Shown here: in pieces, positions 1-10,639 of the stretch | How positions within the stretch are numbered: the first letter of the stretch is position 1 | Layout of the letters: every line of letters starts with the position of its first letter | DNA from: Fratercula arctica | Taxonomy: Eukaryota > Chordata > Aves > Charadriiformes > Alcidae | Reading direction: 5' to 3' | NCBI GenBank assembly: GCA_947846985.1 | Contig: CANTUZ010000025.1 | Location: forward strand, 11,096,100 to 11,160,099 | DNA length: 64,000 nucleotides | Made by a program: the position numbers and the translations under genes | Notes under the pieces: generated by a model | Databases searched by the model: none | Told to the model about the DNA's origin: nothing | The model's input: the letters and a program-made list of their open reading frames with translations, nothing else

Positions 1-1642
1 TGTGTTACATTTATCTGTTCTGTTCCTCCTTTCTGCGTAATTCAAGCACCACAGTGTTCAGGAGCAGCTGACAAATTGGCCACCAACAGTCTCTCCAAAC
101 TTTGTAAAATAAGAACAGAAAAGCTTTGATTCAAAGAAGTTACAAAGACATTACTTCTTTCTTTAATCTTCTGCCTGTACTTGATATTTCTCTTCCAAAC
201 ATAAGCTGTAGTAATATTTTCTCGTTATTTGCATTCCTGCACCAAAGGATTTTATGTTCTAACTGGTGATGGAAAAAAATAATAAAAAGTGTGGTTAAAG
301 CAGGTGCTGTTTGTAGTGTTTATATAAACATATTGGCACTCTTTTGACACAGCATGACCTGAACAATTAGTTCATCCTACTAGTAGCAGGGAAACAATAA
401 CTGGGAGTGACAGAGCTGATTCGGACGCTGCAAGACTAACACCAGATTATAAATACACTTGCCACTGTTAATTATTTGTGAAAATTGCTGGAGAAGTTCC
501 TCTACTGTGAGGGATATTGGCAGAAGTATTTATTGCTAATAGGTCTTGTTTAAGCACTTTTTTTTTCCCCACCCCCTTAGAAATAAAACTTACATTAGAC
601 TGCACAGGAACTGGTAGATTATTTCATATTCCTTTGGTCTATTTTCTTAGCATTTCTGAATATCCCCAGTGTTTTTCTCTCTATTATTAGAAATGTGCAT
701 TGCGTGTTTGTATTCAGACCATTAAACTGTCCCCTACAGAGGAGGATAATTTCACAATCTGGATACTGTTTTTTTATATTCCACAGTGATCTAACATTAT
801 CCCATACTTTGCAGTAGTAATTTCAGACATAAGGAGAGTTTTGTGTATTTCAAATAATATATAAGCTTTTATAACCTTAGGTAGTGGTTACATGATCTAC
901 AAAATCTTTGATGTGCCTATCATTTTAACCAATTATCCTTATATATGCCTTTTATTATGTGCTTTTAAAGTGCAAAAAAATGACCAAGATGTTTTCAATC
1001 TACTGTGTTTTTAAATACAGTAAAAATAAATAAACATGGATACATTAACTGAAAGTAGGGTTGAGTCTCATCTCTGTTAAAATTGTATTATTGTATAATA
1101 TGGGGATCATGGAGGCATTTATTGCTGATTTTATTATGAACAGTAATGATTCTTGGCCCATATATGCCAATATTTGATTAAGTCCCTATATAGTATATTC
1201 TTCAAGCAATTTAGTCAATAATTACAACTGCTTGACTTTTATAAGACTTTTGAGATTGATCTTTTTTCCAAAAATGTTAACTATTTGATAACTCGCTCAT
1301 TATTTTCCCATTGATTTTAATAGGAATGAAACTTTACTCCTTAAATATTTAGTATCCAAGCACTATGTCCTGTATTTCTTTAATAAGAAATATTTTATGG
1401 GCTTTGTCTTTTAAAAACTACTCAGAATTTGGACTTCAACTCCATTACTTTAAGTATTTTTTTTCTTATAAAAACACACTCTTCATTTTTCCATTTTTCT
1501 GAGAAAAACAGTACTGTCAGCCTAAAAAATCACAGCCTTATATTTTTCTGTGGGTTAGGTGTATATTTTATGGCCCATACTTAAGCCTAGTGCAGTGGCT
1601 TTGATAGTGTAAAATAAATGGAGGTGCTCTTGTTGTCCAGGT
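1..1642. other. Non-repetitive AT-rich intergenic DNA
   Basis: No open frame with recognisable protein motifs and no repeat family is visible here. The sequence is AT-rich with short A and T runs. It ends where CR1 homology begins. Confidence 0.6.
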
Positions 1643-3503
1643 TAGGAAAGCTAAAGTCCAGACAGATTTAATTCTGGCCAGGGACATCAAGGGCAACAAG
1701 AAATCTTCTGTAAGTATGTCAGAGATAAAAGGAAGACTAGGGAAAATGTGGGCCCTCTCCAGAAGGAAACAGGAGACCTGGTCACCCAGGATATGGAGAA
1801 AGTTGAGGTACTCAATGACTTTTTTGCCTCGGTCTTCATCGGCAAGGGCTCTAACCACACCACCCAAGTCACAGAAGGCAAAGGCAGGGACTGTGAGAAT
1901 GAAAAACCGCCCACTGTAGGTGAAGATCAAGTAGGAGACCATCTAAGGAACCTGAAGGTACACAAGTCCATGGGACCTGATGAAATCCATCTGTGGGTCC
2001 CGAGGGAACTGGCGGATTAAGTTGCTAAGCCGCTTTCCATTATATTTGAGAAGTCTTGGCAGTCTGGTGAAGTTCCCGCTGGCTGGAAAAGGGGAAACAT
2101 AACCCCCATTTTCAAAAAGGGACAAAAGGAAGACCCGGGGAACTACAGGCCGGTCAGTCTCACCTCTGTGCCTGGCAAGATGATGGAGCAGATCCTCCTG
2201 GAAACTCTGCTAAGGCACATGGAAAATAAGGAGGTGATTGGTGACAGCCAACATGGCTTCACCAAGGGCAATTCGTGCCTGACAAATTTGCTGAACTTCT
2301 ATGATGGGGTTACAGCATTGGTAGATAAGGGAAGAGCAACTGACATCATCTACCTGGACTTATGCAAAGCATTTAACACTGTCCCGCATGACATCCTTGT
2401 CTCTAAATTGGAGAGACACAGATTTGACAAATGGACTACTCGTTAGATAAGGAATTGGCTGGACAGCCACACTCAAAGGATTGCAGTCAACGGCTCGATT
2501 TCCAGATGGAGACCAGTGATGAGTGGCATTCCTCGGGTCAGTACTGGGACCGGTGCTGTTTAACATCTTTGTCGGCGACATGGACAGTGGGATTGAGTGC
2601 ACCCTCAGCAAGTTTGCCAACAACACCAAGCTGTGTGGTGCAGTCAACACACCGGAGGGAAGGGATGCCATCCAGAGGGACCTGGACAGGCTTGAGAGGC
2701 GGGCCTGTGCAAACCTCATGAAGTTCAACCAGGCCAAGTGCAGGGTCCTCCATCTGGGTCATGGCAATCCCAAGCACAAATACAGGCTGGGCGGAGAATG
2801 GATTGAGAGCCACCCTGAGGAGAAGGACTTGGGGGTGTTGGTGGATGAGAAGCTCTACGTGAGCTGGCAGTGTGAGCTCGCAGCCCAGAAGGCCAAGCAT
2901 ATCCTGGGCTGCATCAAAAAAAGTATGGTCAGCAAGTCGAGGGAAGTGGTTCTACCCCTCTACACCACTCTCATGAGTCCCCACCCGGAGTACTGCATCC
3001 AACTTTGGAATCCACAGCACAAGAAGGACATGGACCTGTTGGAATGGGTCCAGAGGAGGGCCATGAAGATGATCATAGGGCTGGAGCACCTCTCCTATGA
3101 GGACAGGCTGAGAGAGTTGGGGTTGTTCAGCCTGGAGAAGAGAAAGCTCCAGGGAGACCTTATAGCAGCCTTTCAGTACCTGAAGGGGCCTACAGGAAAG
3201 CTGGAGAGAGACTTTTTACAAGGGCATGTAGCGATAGGACAAGGGGTAATGGCTTCAAACTAGAGGAGGGTAGATTTAGATTAGATATTAGGAAGAAATT
3301 TTTCACTGTGAGGGTAGTGAGACACTGGAACAGGTTGCCCAGAGAAATTGTAGGTGCCCCATCCCTGGAAGTGTTCAAGACCAGGCTATATGGGGCTTTG
3401 AGTAACCTGGTCTAGTGGGAGGTATTCCCACCCATGGCAGGGGGGTTGGAACTAGATGATCTTTAAGGTCCCTTCCAACCTAAACCATTCTATAATTCTA
3501 TGA
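1643..3503 (+). mobile_element. CR1 LINE, 5'-truncated, RT part and 3' end
   Basis: This is a 5'-truncated CR1 non-LTR retrotransposon. It starts in the ORF2 linker between endonuclease and reverse transcriptase, runs through the RT, and ends in the 3' UTR with an ATTCTATAATTCTATGA tail, the avian CR1 signature. RT landmarks are visible in pieces: [14 protein letters not shown] near 2140-2180, QHGFTKG near 2250, and an altered catalytic box FANN near 2612. Stops fall at about 2018-2020 and 2444-2446, with frame changes between 2440 and 2530. The copy is therefore dead. The open frame 2523-3263 carries the C-terminal ORF2 region. Confidence 0.9.
2523..3263 (+). pseudogene. CR1 ORF2 C-terminal remnant
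   Basis: This open stretch (246 codons from the first Met) covers the end of the RT palm and the conserved CR1 C-terminal region. The catalytic pair normally read as ADD is NN in the segment [11 protein letters not shown], so the polymerase would be inactive even without the upstream breaks. The downstream text [11 protein letters not shown] and SREVVLPLY recurs in every other CR1 copy of this window (for example 13440-13590 and 50540-50640), which supports the family call. The stop near 3261 lies inside the family's coding frame and precedes the 3' UTR. Confidence 0.8.
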
Positions 3504-3874
3504 CTGGAGGTTAGCAAATGTTATACCCATCTACAAGAAGGGCCAGAAGGAGGATCCAGGGAACTACAGGTCTGTCAGTCTGACCTTGGTGCCAGGGAAA
3601 GTTATGGAACAGATCATCCTGAGTGCCATCACACAGCACATGCAGGACAACCAGGCGATCAGGCCCAGTCAACACGGGTTCACGAAAGGCAGGTCCTGCT
3701 TGACAAACCTGATGTCCTTCTATGACAAGGTGACCTGCTTAGTGGATGAGGAAAAGGCTGTGGATGTTGTTTACCCGGACTCAAGAAAAGACTTCAACAC
3801 CGTTTCCCCATAGCATTCTCCTGGAGAATGATCCCTTCCATCCTAGATGATTCTATGATAGAATTCTATGATAA
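3504..3874 (+). mobile_element. Second CR1 fragment with internal deletion
   Basis: This piece starts directly after the tail of the preceding CR1. It begins inside the RT (LANVIPIYKKGQ-like reading near 3510-3550, then [12 protein letters not shown] near 3680) and reads to about 3828. It then jumps straight into the CR1 3' tail (CCTTCCATCCTAGATGATTC, TCTATGAT repeats). The rest of RT, the C-terminal region and most of the 3' UTR are missing. It is non-coding today. Confidence 0.85.
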
Positions 3875-3933
3875 CTAGAGGCTATACCTTCATCCTATCA
3901 GCTACCACTAAGTCACTGTTTAATTTTCTATTC

Positions 3934-4226
3934 TGTTAGGGTTCCTATTGGAACAACAGCTAACTTGAAGATTGGATTATTTATTGAAGAAGAAACAACT
4001 TAATTCCTTTGCTCCCTCAGCTTTTATACAGAGCATTGCAGATAGGATGGAACACCCTATTGGTCAGTTTTGGGTCACCTGACCTGTCCACTGCTCCCCA
4101 CAGGTGCAACCCCTCCACAGAGTAAACAACCGAGTCAGCTGACCCTGGTTGCCATAGCAACGAGGATAAGCAAGAGCCTCTCTCACTGAACAGAAACTTG
4201 GCTCCGCTTCACCCCAAACCAGGACA
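3934..4226 (-). mobile_element. Short solo LTR, ERVL-type family A
   Basis: The right 220 bases match the U3 side of the LTRs at 14228-14951 and 48532-49291. Shared landmarks are the TATA region CCTCAGCTTTTATAC, the GTTGCCATAGCAAC stretch, and the end CAAACCAGGACA. Read on the minus strand it begins TGTCCTGGTTTG and ends CTAACA. At 293 bp it lacks most of R and U5, so it is internally deleted. The flanks share only a weak ATTC match, so the target duplication is not secure. Confidence 0.7.
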
Positions 4227-6978
4227 TTCAAAAAGTGGCACATCATATAATCAATATGTTGTCTTATAAATCCTTTCTACACTTGATATTAAATTATAAG
4301 GAAATAAAATTGTGTTCATAAAGTTGATAATGTATAATTTAAATTTCAATAGTTTACTCTAGACCTGAGTCATATTCTTATTTGCAAATCCCAGTCCTTC
4401 AGCTGTCTCAGAGAAAATGAAGCTACTAACAGATGATAATAGGTAGATAGATCTGACTGATGTGCATCTGTCTTTACAGGAACATACATTGCATTCATAT
4501 GACCTCACTACAATCAACAGTAAAGACTCTTCCTCGCCCTCCCCCTTATACAACAGATTAGATCACTAACTCAGAGATCAAAGATGTTAAATACAAGTTG
4601 TACAGGAACAATTAGATCAAAAGTTCAGTTCAAATGTACTGTAGTTGTTTGTAAAGCTCAAAAGAAATGTCATTCTGATATGAAAAATCATTGAAATATT
4701 GTCAGTTTGTTGTTTTTTTTAATCTAGAAATAAGAAAGAGTATCATTTCTGAAAAGTCAAAGACACAATTTCTAACAATAAAATAAGATTATTTTAGGTA
4801 TTGATTATTTTAGGTAATTTTTCTCATTATTATACCAGAAATCTAATCTTCTAAAAAGTCATTCAAATTAAAAGGTAACTGTGCTCAATGAAGAAGAATG
4901 AACAATGATTTCTAAAATATCTTTGAGGTATTGACAATATCCTGAACAAGAATCTCTAGATGTCTATATGCTTTAAATATACCTTTTTTGAAATGAGTCT
5001 ATTTAAAAAATTTGTGTCCTATTCAGCAAGGAGGTCAGTGTTTATTAATGTGCTATTATTTCAAAGCTAGTTGAATCTTGAATTAATTTACTTAAATGGG
5101 TAAAGTTCATATGCAGTTAATTAATAGAGAAGTTACGGTTTGGAACTAGAAAACGAATTCATCCATAGCTTACACACAGACAAATGCAAGGGGTTGTATT
5201 TTACCCATAACATAAATTCAGGTCAATGGATCTTTTGGATTGAACAGCTCTATTTATTTATCTATATCACAGAGGTATACATTTTATTTAATGACTCACG
5301 TTGTAATGGTCATTTTAGTTTAAAGATTTATCACAGTATTATAGCACAGAAGTCAATTCTTTTCTTGATAAACATATGTAATTTCAATTCATGCTAATGC
5401 ATGAATTTATTTAGGGCAGAACAGCTCTTTTTATTTCCAGTACAGTGTAATACCATTCCTACATGAAAAATAATAAAAAAAAACAAAACAAAACAAAACA
5501 AAACACCTTTTCCTTTGCTTGGTGTTCTTTGTTCTTTTTAAAAAACTAAGTGGCTGTGTCAGGTAGTTCTCTAAAAGTAAAGATTCAGAGCATGTGATTC
5601 AAATACTGACTCTGTCATAAAGTGCAGGAAAATAATAATTTAAAAAACCCAAAAAACTGGTCTAACTAAAGATATAATGGTCACTAGCAGGCAGGGTCCT
5701 GGGACTAATCTGCAGTTTCTGTTGTTATACAATTATACTGCAGATGTTTGAAAAGTGGAACTGGAGCATCGTGATTTTTGAGCCTTTAAAATTCTTAGAC
5801 ATGGTGTAGGAAAACAATACTTTAATAGAAAGATGATTTATAATATTCACTTTAAGATAAGGAATTTATATATTGATTCTTTTCTATAATTTTTATTAAT
5901 CAGGTAGCTGATTGACTTATACAGACATATTTCAGTTGCTCAGTATAAAAATCAGAAAGATTGCATTTTCTTAGGAGGAACAAGTTTCATGATTTGTATT
6001 AGTTAATTAATATCACACACTAAATATAACACACACTATTCAGTTTATGAATTAAATCAAAGACAAGACATTCCTTGGATTGCTCTGTTTGTCTCCTTTG
6101 AATTATTGTTTCCCTTTCCATATTTTTTTAAGGTTTTGCCTACTGTTGTACACTTTCAAAAGTACATAGGAATGAAGGCACTTAATGGACCCACTCCTAG
6201 AAAGCTTCTTCTGATGTAAAGGAAAAAAAAATCTTATCGCACTCTTTCTGATATATATGGCAGATGATGAATACCAGGGTGCAACTGAAAACAAAGTAAT
6301 TTCTGAATGCCCTACATCTGTCTGTTTTTTTAAAACTACATTTGATTTATTTAATCCCTGTGTGTTCTCAGTTTGACATGAAACAATCTCCTCCATCCAC
6401 CCTGCTCTCCTCAAAATGATTCATGGTGGAGGTACTCCTTGAATTCTCTTACATGGTATATGCCCATTCTACTGCAAGCCCTCGTGGTGAGTTAAGGTCA
6501 CTAAGAAAATATTGAGTGCCTTGCATGGGAAGACTGCAACCTCTCTCTTACTAGGGCTAGTCTGCCTATTGTTTTTAGGGAAAAAAAGAAGTCATCAGAG
6601 GATGCTGACAATCTTTCAGATATTGACCAGCTTTCACTATTTTAGCATTTTCAAGTAAAGCTTCTAATGATAAAAATAACTTGCTTTCTAGGTGCTACTA
6701 TCATCTCCCTGGTTTTGTCTGCATTTTGCTTTGACCAGGATATGACACAGACCGACATCAAGCTGATAAGTTTGGTTGATTTCTTCCTTGTGGTAGATGA
6801 AGATTCAATGCCCATTCTGTAATTCTTAGACATATCATTTTTTTTCAATACTGTAAATCACATCTTGCTGATGGTTGGATGCCCTAAAAGGAATAGACAG
6901 TGCTGGTTTTCAGTATCTGGGAGAAACTTAGTTAAAACTGAGGTTGGTAGAGGTAATTATATATTAAAAGAGTATATC
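4227..6978. other. Non-repetitive AT-rich intergenic DNA
   Basis: I see nothing recognisable apart from an (AAAAC)n simple repeat at about 5474-5506. Short open frames such as 5140-5397 and the minus-strand frame 6103-6414 have no family motifs. Confidence 0.6.
5474..5506. repeat. (AAAAC)n simple repeat
   Basis: An A run is followed by five AAAAC units. It is a simple microsatellite. Confidence 0.9.
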
Positions 6979-7975
6979 TGTAAGGGACCAATTGTAATTT
7001 CTCCTAAACAAAGCAGCCTGAAGAGACTTTAATGTCTCAAACACTCGAAGTACCAGGCCTTCTGCTCAAGGAACTGATACAGCTAACACCTGGTTATCTC
7101 TGGTGTTATTTATGGGAAAGAGAGAGACTGGCGTTTTAAAGAAACAGAACAGCCCTGTTTTCTCTCCCATGAAGGGCAAGCTGTTTCTTCAAAAAAGATA
7201 CTATGCCCAGTGTTGACCCTTGCCTCGTTATCCATGAAATGCATATTAAAGTTCACACCCCTGTGTATGCTAATGAAGATTATCAAGATCATGCTAAACA
7301 TATATGACTATAGCTCTCGTCTCCCCACCCAAATCATGCTGCGTGTCACCTGGTGGTGCGGGGGGGGGAGAAACTTGAGACAAAACTGCCCCTAGGGGCG
7401 GGTGAACATAAAAGGGGGAAGACTTTCCCTGAAGAGAAAGAAGAAGATTTATGACCTGGGAAGATTTTTCCTTAAAGAGACCCTGAAGAGCATTTCTATG
7501 ACCCGTGCGCACCGGAGTAACACTGGAACCAGGAACGGTGATCTCTTTATCTCTCTCTCCCTCTCATTCTGCCTCTCCCTCTCGATCTCTCCTTTGATGT
7601 CTCCTTCTCTACCCCTTTGCTTCTTTCCTTTTTTTTCTTTCTTCTTTCTTCTTTCTTCTTTCTTTTCTCTTTCCTTTCAAAGAATTAACTCAAGGCATAC
7701 CGTACTGCTTGCCATAATTCATTGTATACCTGTTATTAAGTACTGCTTGCCATAGTTTGTTGTATACCTGCTGCTAATTAACACAATGCATACCTTACCG
7801 CTTTCCATAATTTGTTATATACCTAACTAATTATCGTGGACCTAGTTAAGACCTGGCTACTAACCTAATAAATGTTTGTACACAGACCTTGAGATTTGTC
7901 TCACCTTAGTCACACCACTGGGGATTTATGAATCTGAGTCACTTACCCCCCCTCTTTTCTGAGTGGGATGTGACA
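6979..7975 (+). mobile_element. Solo LTR, about 1 kb, family B
   Basis: The element starts TGTAAGGGACC and ends GGGATGTGACA. It is flanked on both sides by the identical 5-bp sequence ATATC (6974-6978 and 7976-7980), a perfect target-site duplication. It has a TATA-like box (CATAAAAGG near 7408), a pyrimidine-rich block (7540-7678) and a polyadenylation signal AATAAA at 7867-7872. It is the same family as the minus-strand LTR at 18609-19601: both share the AAATGCATAT segment, the TGCTAATGAAGATTAT block and the CTTACCCCCCCTCTTT end. No internal viral sequence lies beside it, so it is a recombined solo LTR. Confidence 0.9.
7408..7416 (+). promoter_or_regulatory. TATA-like box of the 6979-7975 LTR
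   Basis: CATAAAAGG lies about 430 bases into the LTR and 450 bases before its AATAAA signal. The same box, on the minus strand, is present in the related LTR near 19155. Confidence 0.6.
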
Positions 7976-8979
7976 ATATCCAACATTAATCATCTCAGGG
8001 TGAATTTAAGAATATAGCAATATCTCAGTCAGTTTTCTGCCATCTGCATCTGTCCAGAAGCTTGTTGAATGTTCTACTGTAAATTCTTTCTGAAAGTGAA
8101 TCTTGACATTACTGCTTATGATTTTTCACTTCCAAAGAACTTGAATACCCCCTATATGAGGTGCAACTTCAAATCCTGTAGGATAAGACAGTATAACACC
8201 TAACAAACTATTGAGAGAGGTAGAAAATCAATGCTTCATCATCTGCATGGGTAGCCCATACTAATGGGCTAGATGGAATTTAATGAAACATGTTTTCTTC
8301 CTCATCCAACCAGGGAGGTAAAACTTTTGTATACTTTAATAATCAGCAAGGTTTTCGAGGACTACTGAACACAGTTTTTGCAGAGCTGTTCTCAGCTAGA
8401 GCTGCCAGTTCTACCGTAGACCTCCTTTCTCCAGCCAAGAAATATGTACCATCAGTTCTCAATTTCATCAGTCAACTGATCAGGTAGTATCCCAGTTGCA
8501 CACAAATAAACCCACCTTACATGATTCACAAAACAATTGTGACTCCTGGCTAATCATCCCTGGTTTCAAGAATTGGGGAATGTTATGCACATTATAAATT
8601 TGGTTTGGGCTTGACTGACCAGGTTACTGAAGAAGAGTGAATAAGGGTGTGTTTCCCAGTGACAGAGGGGACAGGTGACTGGCCTGCCGGTTGAACACCT
8701 GTGGATTCTGAGAACTAACTAAATTGTACTTACTTTATGATTAATTATAATAATTACATTAAATCTAGATTTTTGATAAAAATATTTATAGTTTAATTGA
8801 AATAAGAGGAATTTTCTAAAAAAGAGGATGCAAGAAGTAAACAGAAGATGAATGTACACAGGTGCCCACACAATACCAGCAGAATGCAATGACTGAGATG
8901 TTCCTATTGATATTCCTTGCAGAAGAAATTTTCTACTGATATGTTCACAGGTTTTCTTACCTAGGTAGAAGATAATGCC
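7976..8979. other. Non-repetitive intergenic DNA
   Basis: No motif-bearing frame or repeat is visible. The 65-codon frame at 8290-8487 matches nothing I recognise. Confidence 0.55.
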
Positions 8980-9672
8980 CTACTAGAGGGGATGCAATAC
9001 TGGACCTGATGGTCACCAATGCAAGTGAGCTAATTGGTGAAGTCAAGATTGGAGGCAGCCTGGACTGCAGTGATCATGCACTCGTGGAGTTCACAGTCCT
9101 GAGGGATATGGGCCAGGCAAAGAGTAAAGTCAGGACCCTGAATTTTAGGAAAGCAAACTTCCAGCTGTTCAAGGAGTTAGTCAATAGGACCCATGTGAAA
9201 CTGCCCTCAGGGAAAAGGGAACAGAACAGAGCTGGCAGATCTTTAAGGATGCTTCCCATAGAGCACAAGAGCTCTTGATACCCAGATGTAAGAAATCAGG
9301 AAAGGAAGGCAAGATACCAGCGTGGCTGAGCTGGGACCTGCTGGTCAAACTAAAGGGCAAGAAGGAACTGCACAGGCAGTTCAAGCAGCATCAGGTGTCC
9401 TGGGAAGAGTATAGGCATGCTGCCTGGTTGTGTAGGGAAGGCCAAGGTGCGGCTGGAGCTGAACTTGGCAAGGGATGCTAAGAATAAGAAGGCCTTCTAC
9501 AGATATGTCAGCCAGAAAAGGAAGGTCAAGGAAAGAGTACCCCTCCTGATGAGCAAGACTGGCAAACTGGTAACAACGGACAAGGAGAAGGCTGAGGTAC
9601 TCAACAACTTTTTTGTTTCAGTCTTCACTGGCAACCTCTCTCCCCACACCTCTTGAGTGGATGGACCGCAAG
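8980..9672 (+). mobile_element. CR1 fragment (end of endonuclease, linker)
   Basis: This reads as the end of the CR1 ORF2 endonuclease (LDLMVTNASELIGEV, then CSDHALVEF) and the following linker, with frame breaks near 9276 and 9420. It closely parallels 11180-11880 of the next CR1, so both belong to the same subfamily. It stops at about 9672 and is directly followed by ORF1 of the next copy, without an intervening RT or 3' tail. Confidence 0.85.
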
Positions 9673-10385
9673 GCAAGTTCACAGTTGGGGCAGCGGGCAA
9701 ACTCTCTCCTTGCTCACCCCACCCCCCCCCGGTCCCTCTGAACAACAGATATGAGATACTGGATGAGGAAGGCCAGTCAAATGAGGATGTGGATGATGGA
9801 CAATCTACATCAGAGACATCTCCACAGTCAGGAAGGCGTACTGCCTATATCATCACCACATCCACAAGGAAGAAAAGAAAGGTTATAGTCGTTGATGACT
9901 CCCCCCTGAGGGGAACAGAGGGTCGAATATTCCGGGTAGACCCTCCTCATAGGGAAGTCTGCTGTCTTCCTGGAGCCCGGGTTAAGGACATAATTAGGAA
10001 ACTCCCTAGTTTGATACAGTCCTCAGACTATTACCCATTATTGATATTCCATGTAGGTGGAGAGGAAGCTGTGATTCATAGACCAAGAGCAATCAAAGGG
10101 GGCTTCAGGGCCTTGGGAAGGTTGGTAAGGGAGTCTGGGGCACAGCTTATTTTCTCCTCACTCCTTCCAGTTGCAGGCAGTGACACTGGAAGGAACAGAC
10201 GGATCCAGTCCATTAATACATGGCTCCGTGGCTGGTGTCGCCGCCACAGTTTTGGGTTTTTTGACAATGGGGTGGCCTACACGGCACCGTGCTTACTGGC
10301 ATCAAATGGGAGACACCTTTCTCAAAGGGGGAAGAGGGTCTTTGCCCAAGAGATTGCGGGGCTGATCGACAGGGCTTTAAACTAG
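9657..10385 (+). pseudogene. CR1 ORF1, esterase-like domain
   Basis: The open frame has 242 codons. The first few codons still belong to the upstream CR1 fragment, and the ORF1 part starts near 9672 without its own start. CR1 ORF1 proteins carry a C-terminal SGNH-hydrolase-like (esterase) domain thought to help bind the RNA or membranes. Here the first block reads VDDSPLRG (residues about 80-87) and is followed by REVCCLPGARVKDI. The block is mutated at its first Gly. The minus-strand CR1 has the same segment as IGGSILRG (53607-52933). The N-terminal Cys-rich part seen in that copy is missing here. Confidence 0.8.
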
Positions 10386-10639
10386 ATGTGAAGGGGGAGG
10401 GGGATGATAATATCAGCCTTGTCTGTGACAAGCTGTGGGATAACACATCAGGGTTAGAGGGACGGGGCACTAGTAAGGGCCTTCAACCTGTTGCCCTGAG
10501 GCATGCTGGGGATGCTGCATCACAGTCAAAGTCTTACGGAGACGAGCCAGGGACTCCTGAGGTAGTCCAAGTCAACAGGGAAACACCCGAGAAACACCCC
10601 AAGGGGTACTCCTCTAAGAAGGCAACACAGCCAACAGCC

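Noticed and set aside
7402..7755. 117-codon plus-strand frame with a Ser/Leu/Phe-rich stretch
   Set aside because: It crosses the pyrimidine-rich block of the solo LTR. The composition explains the openness.
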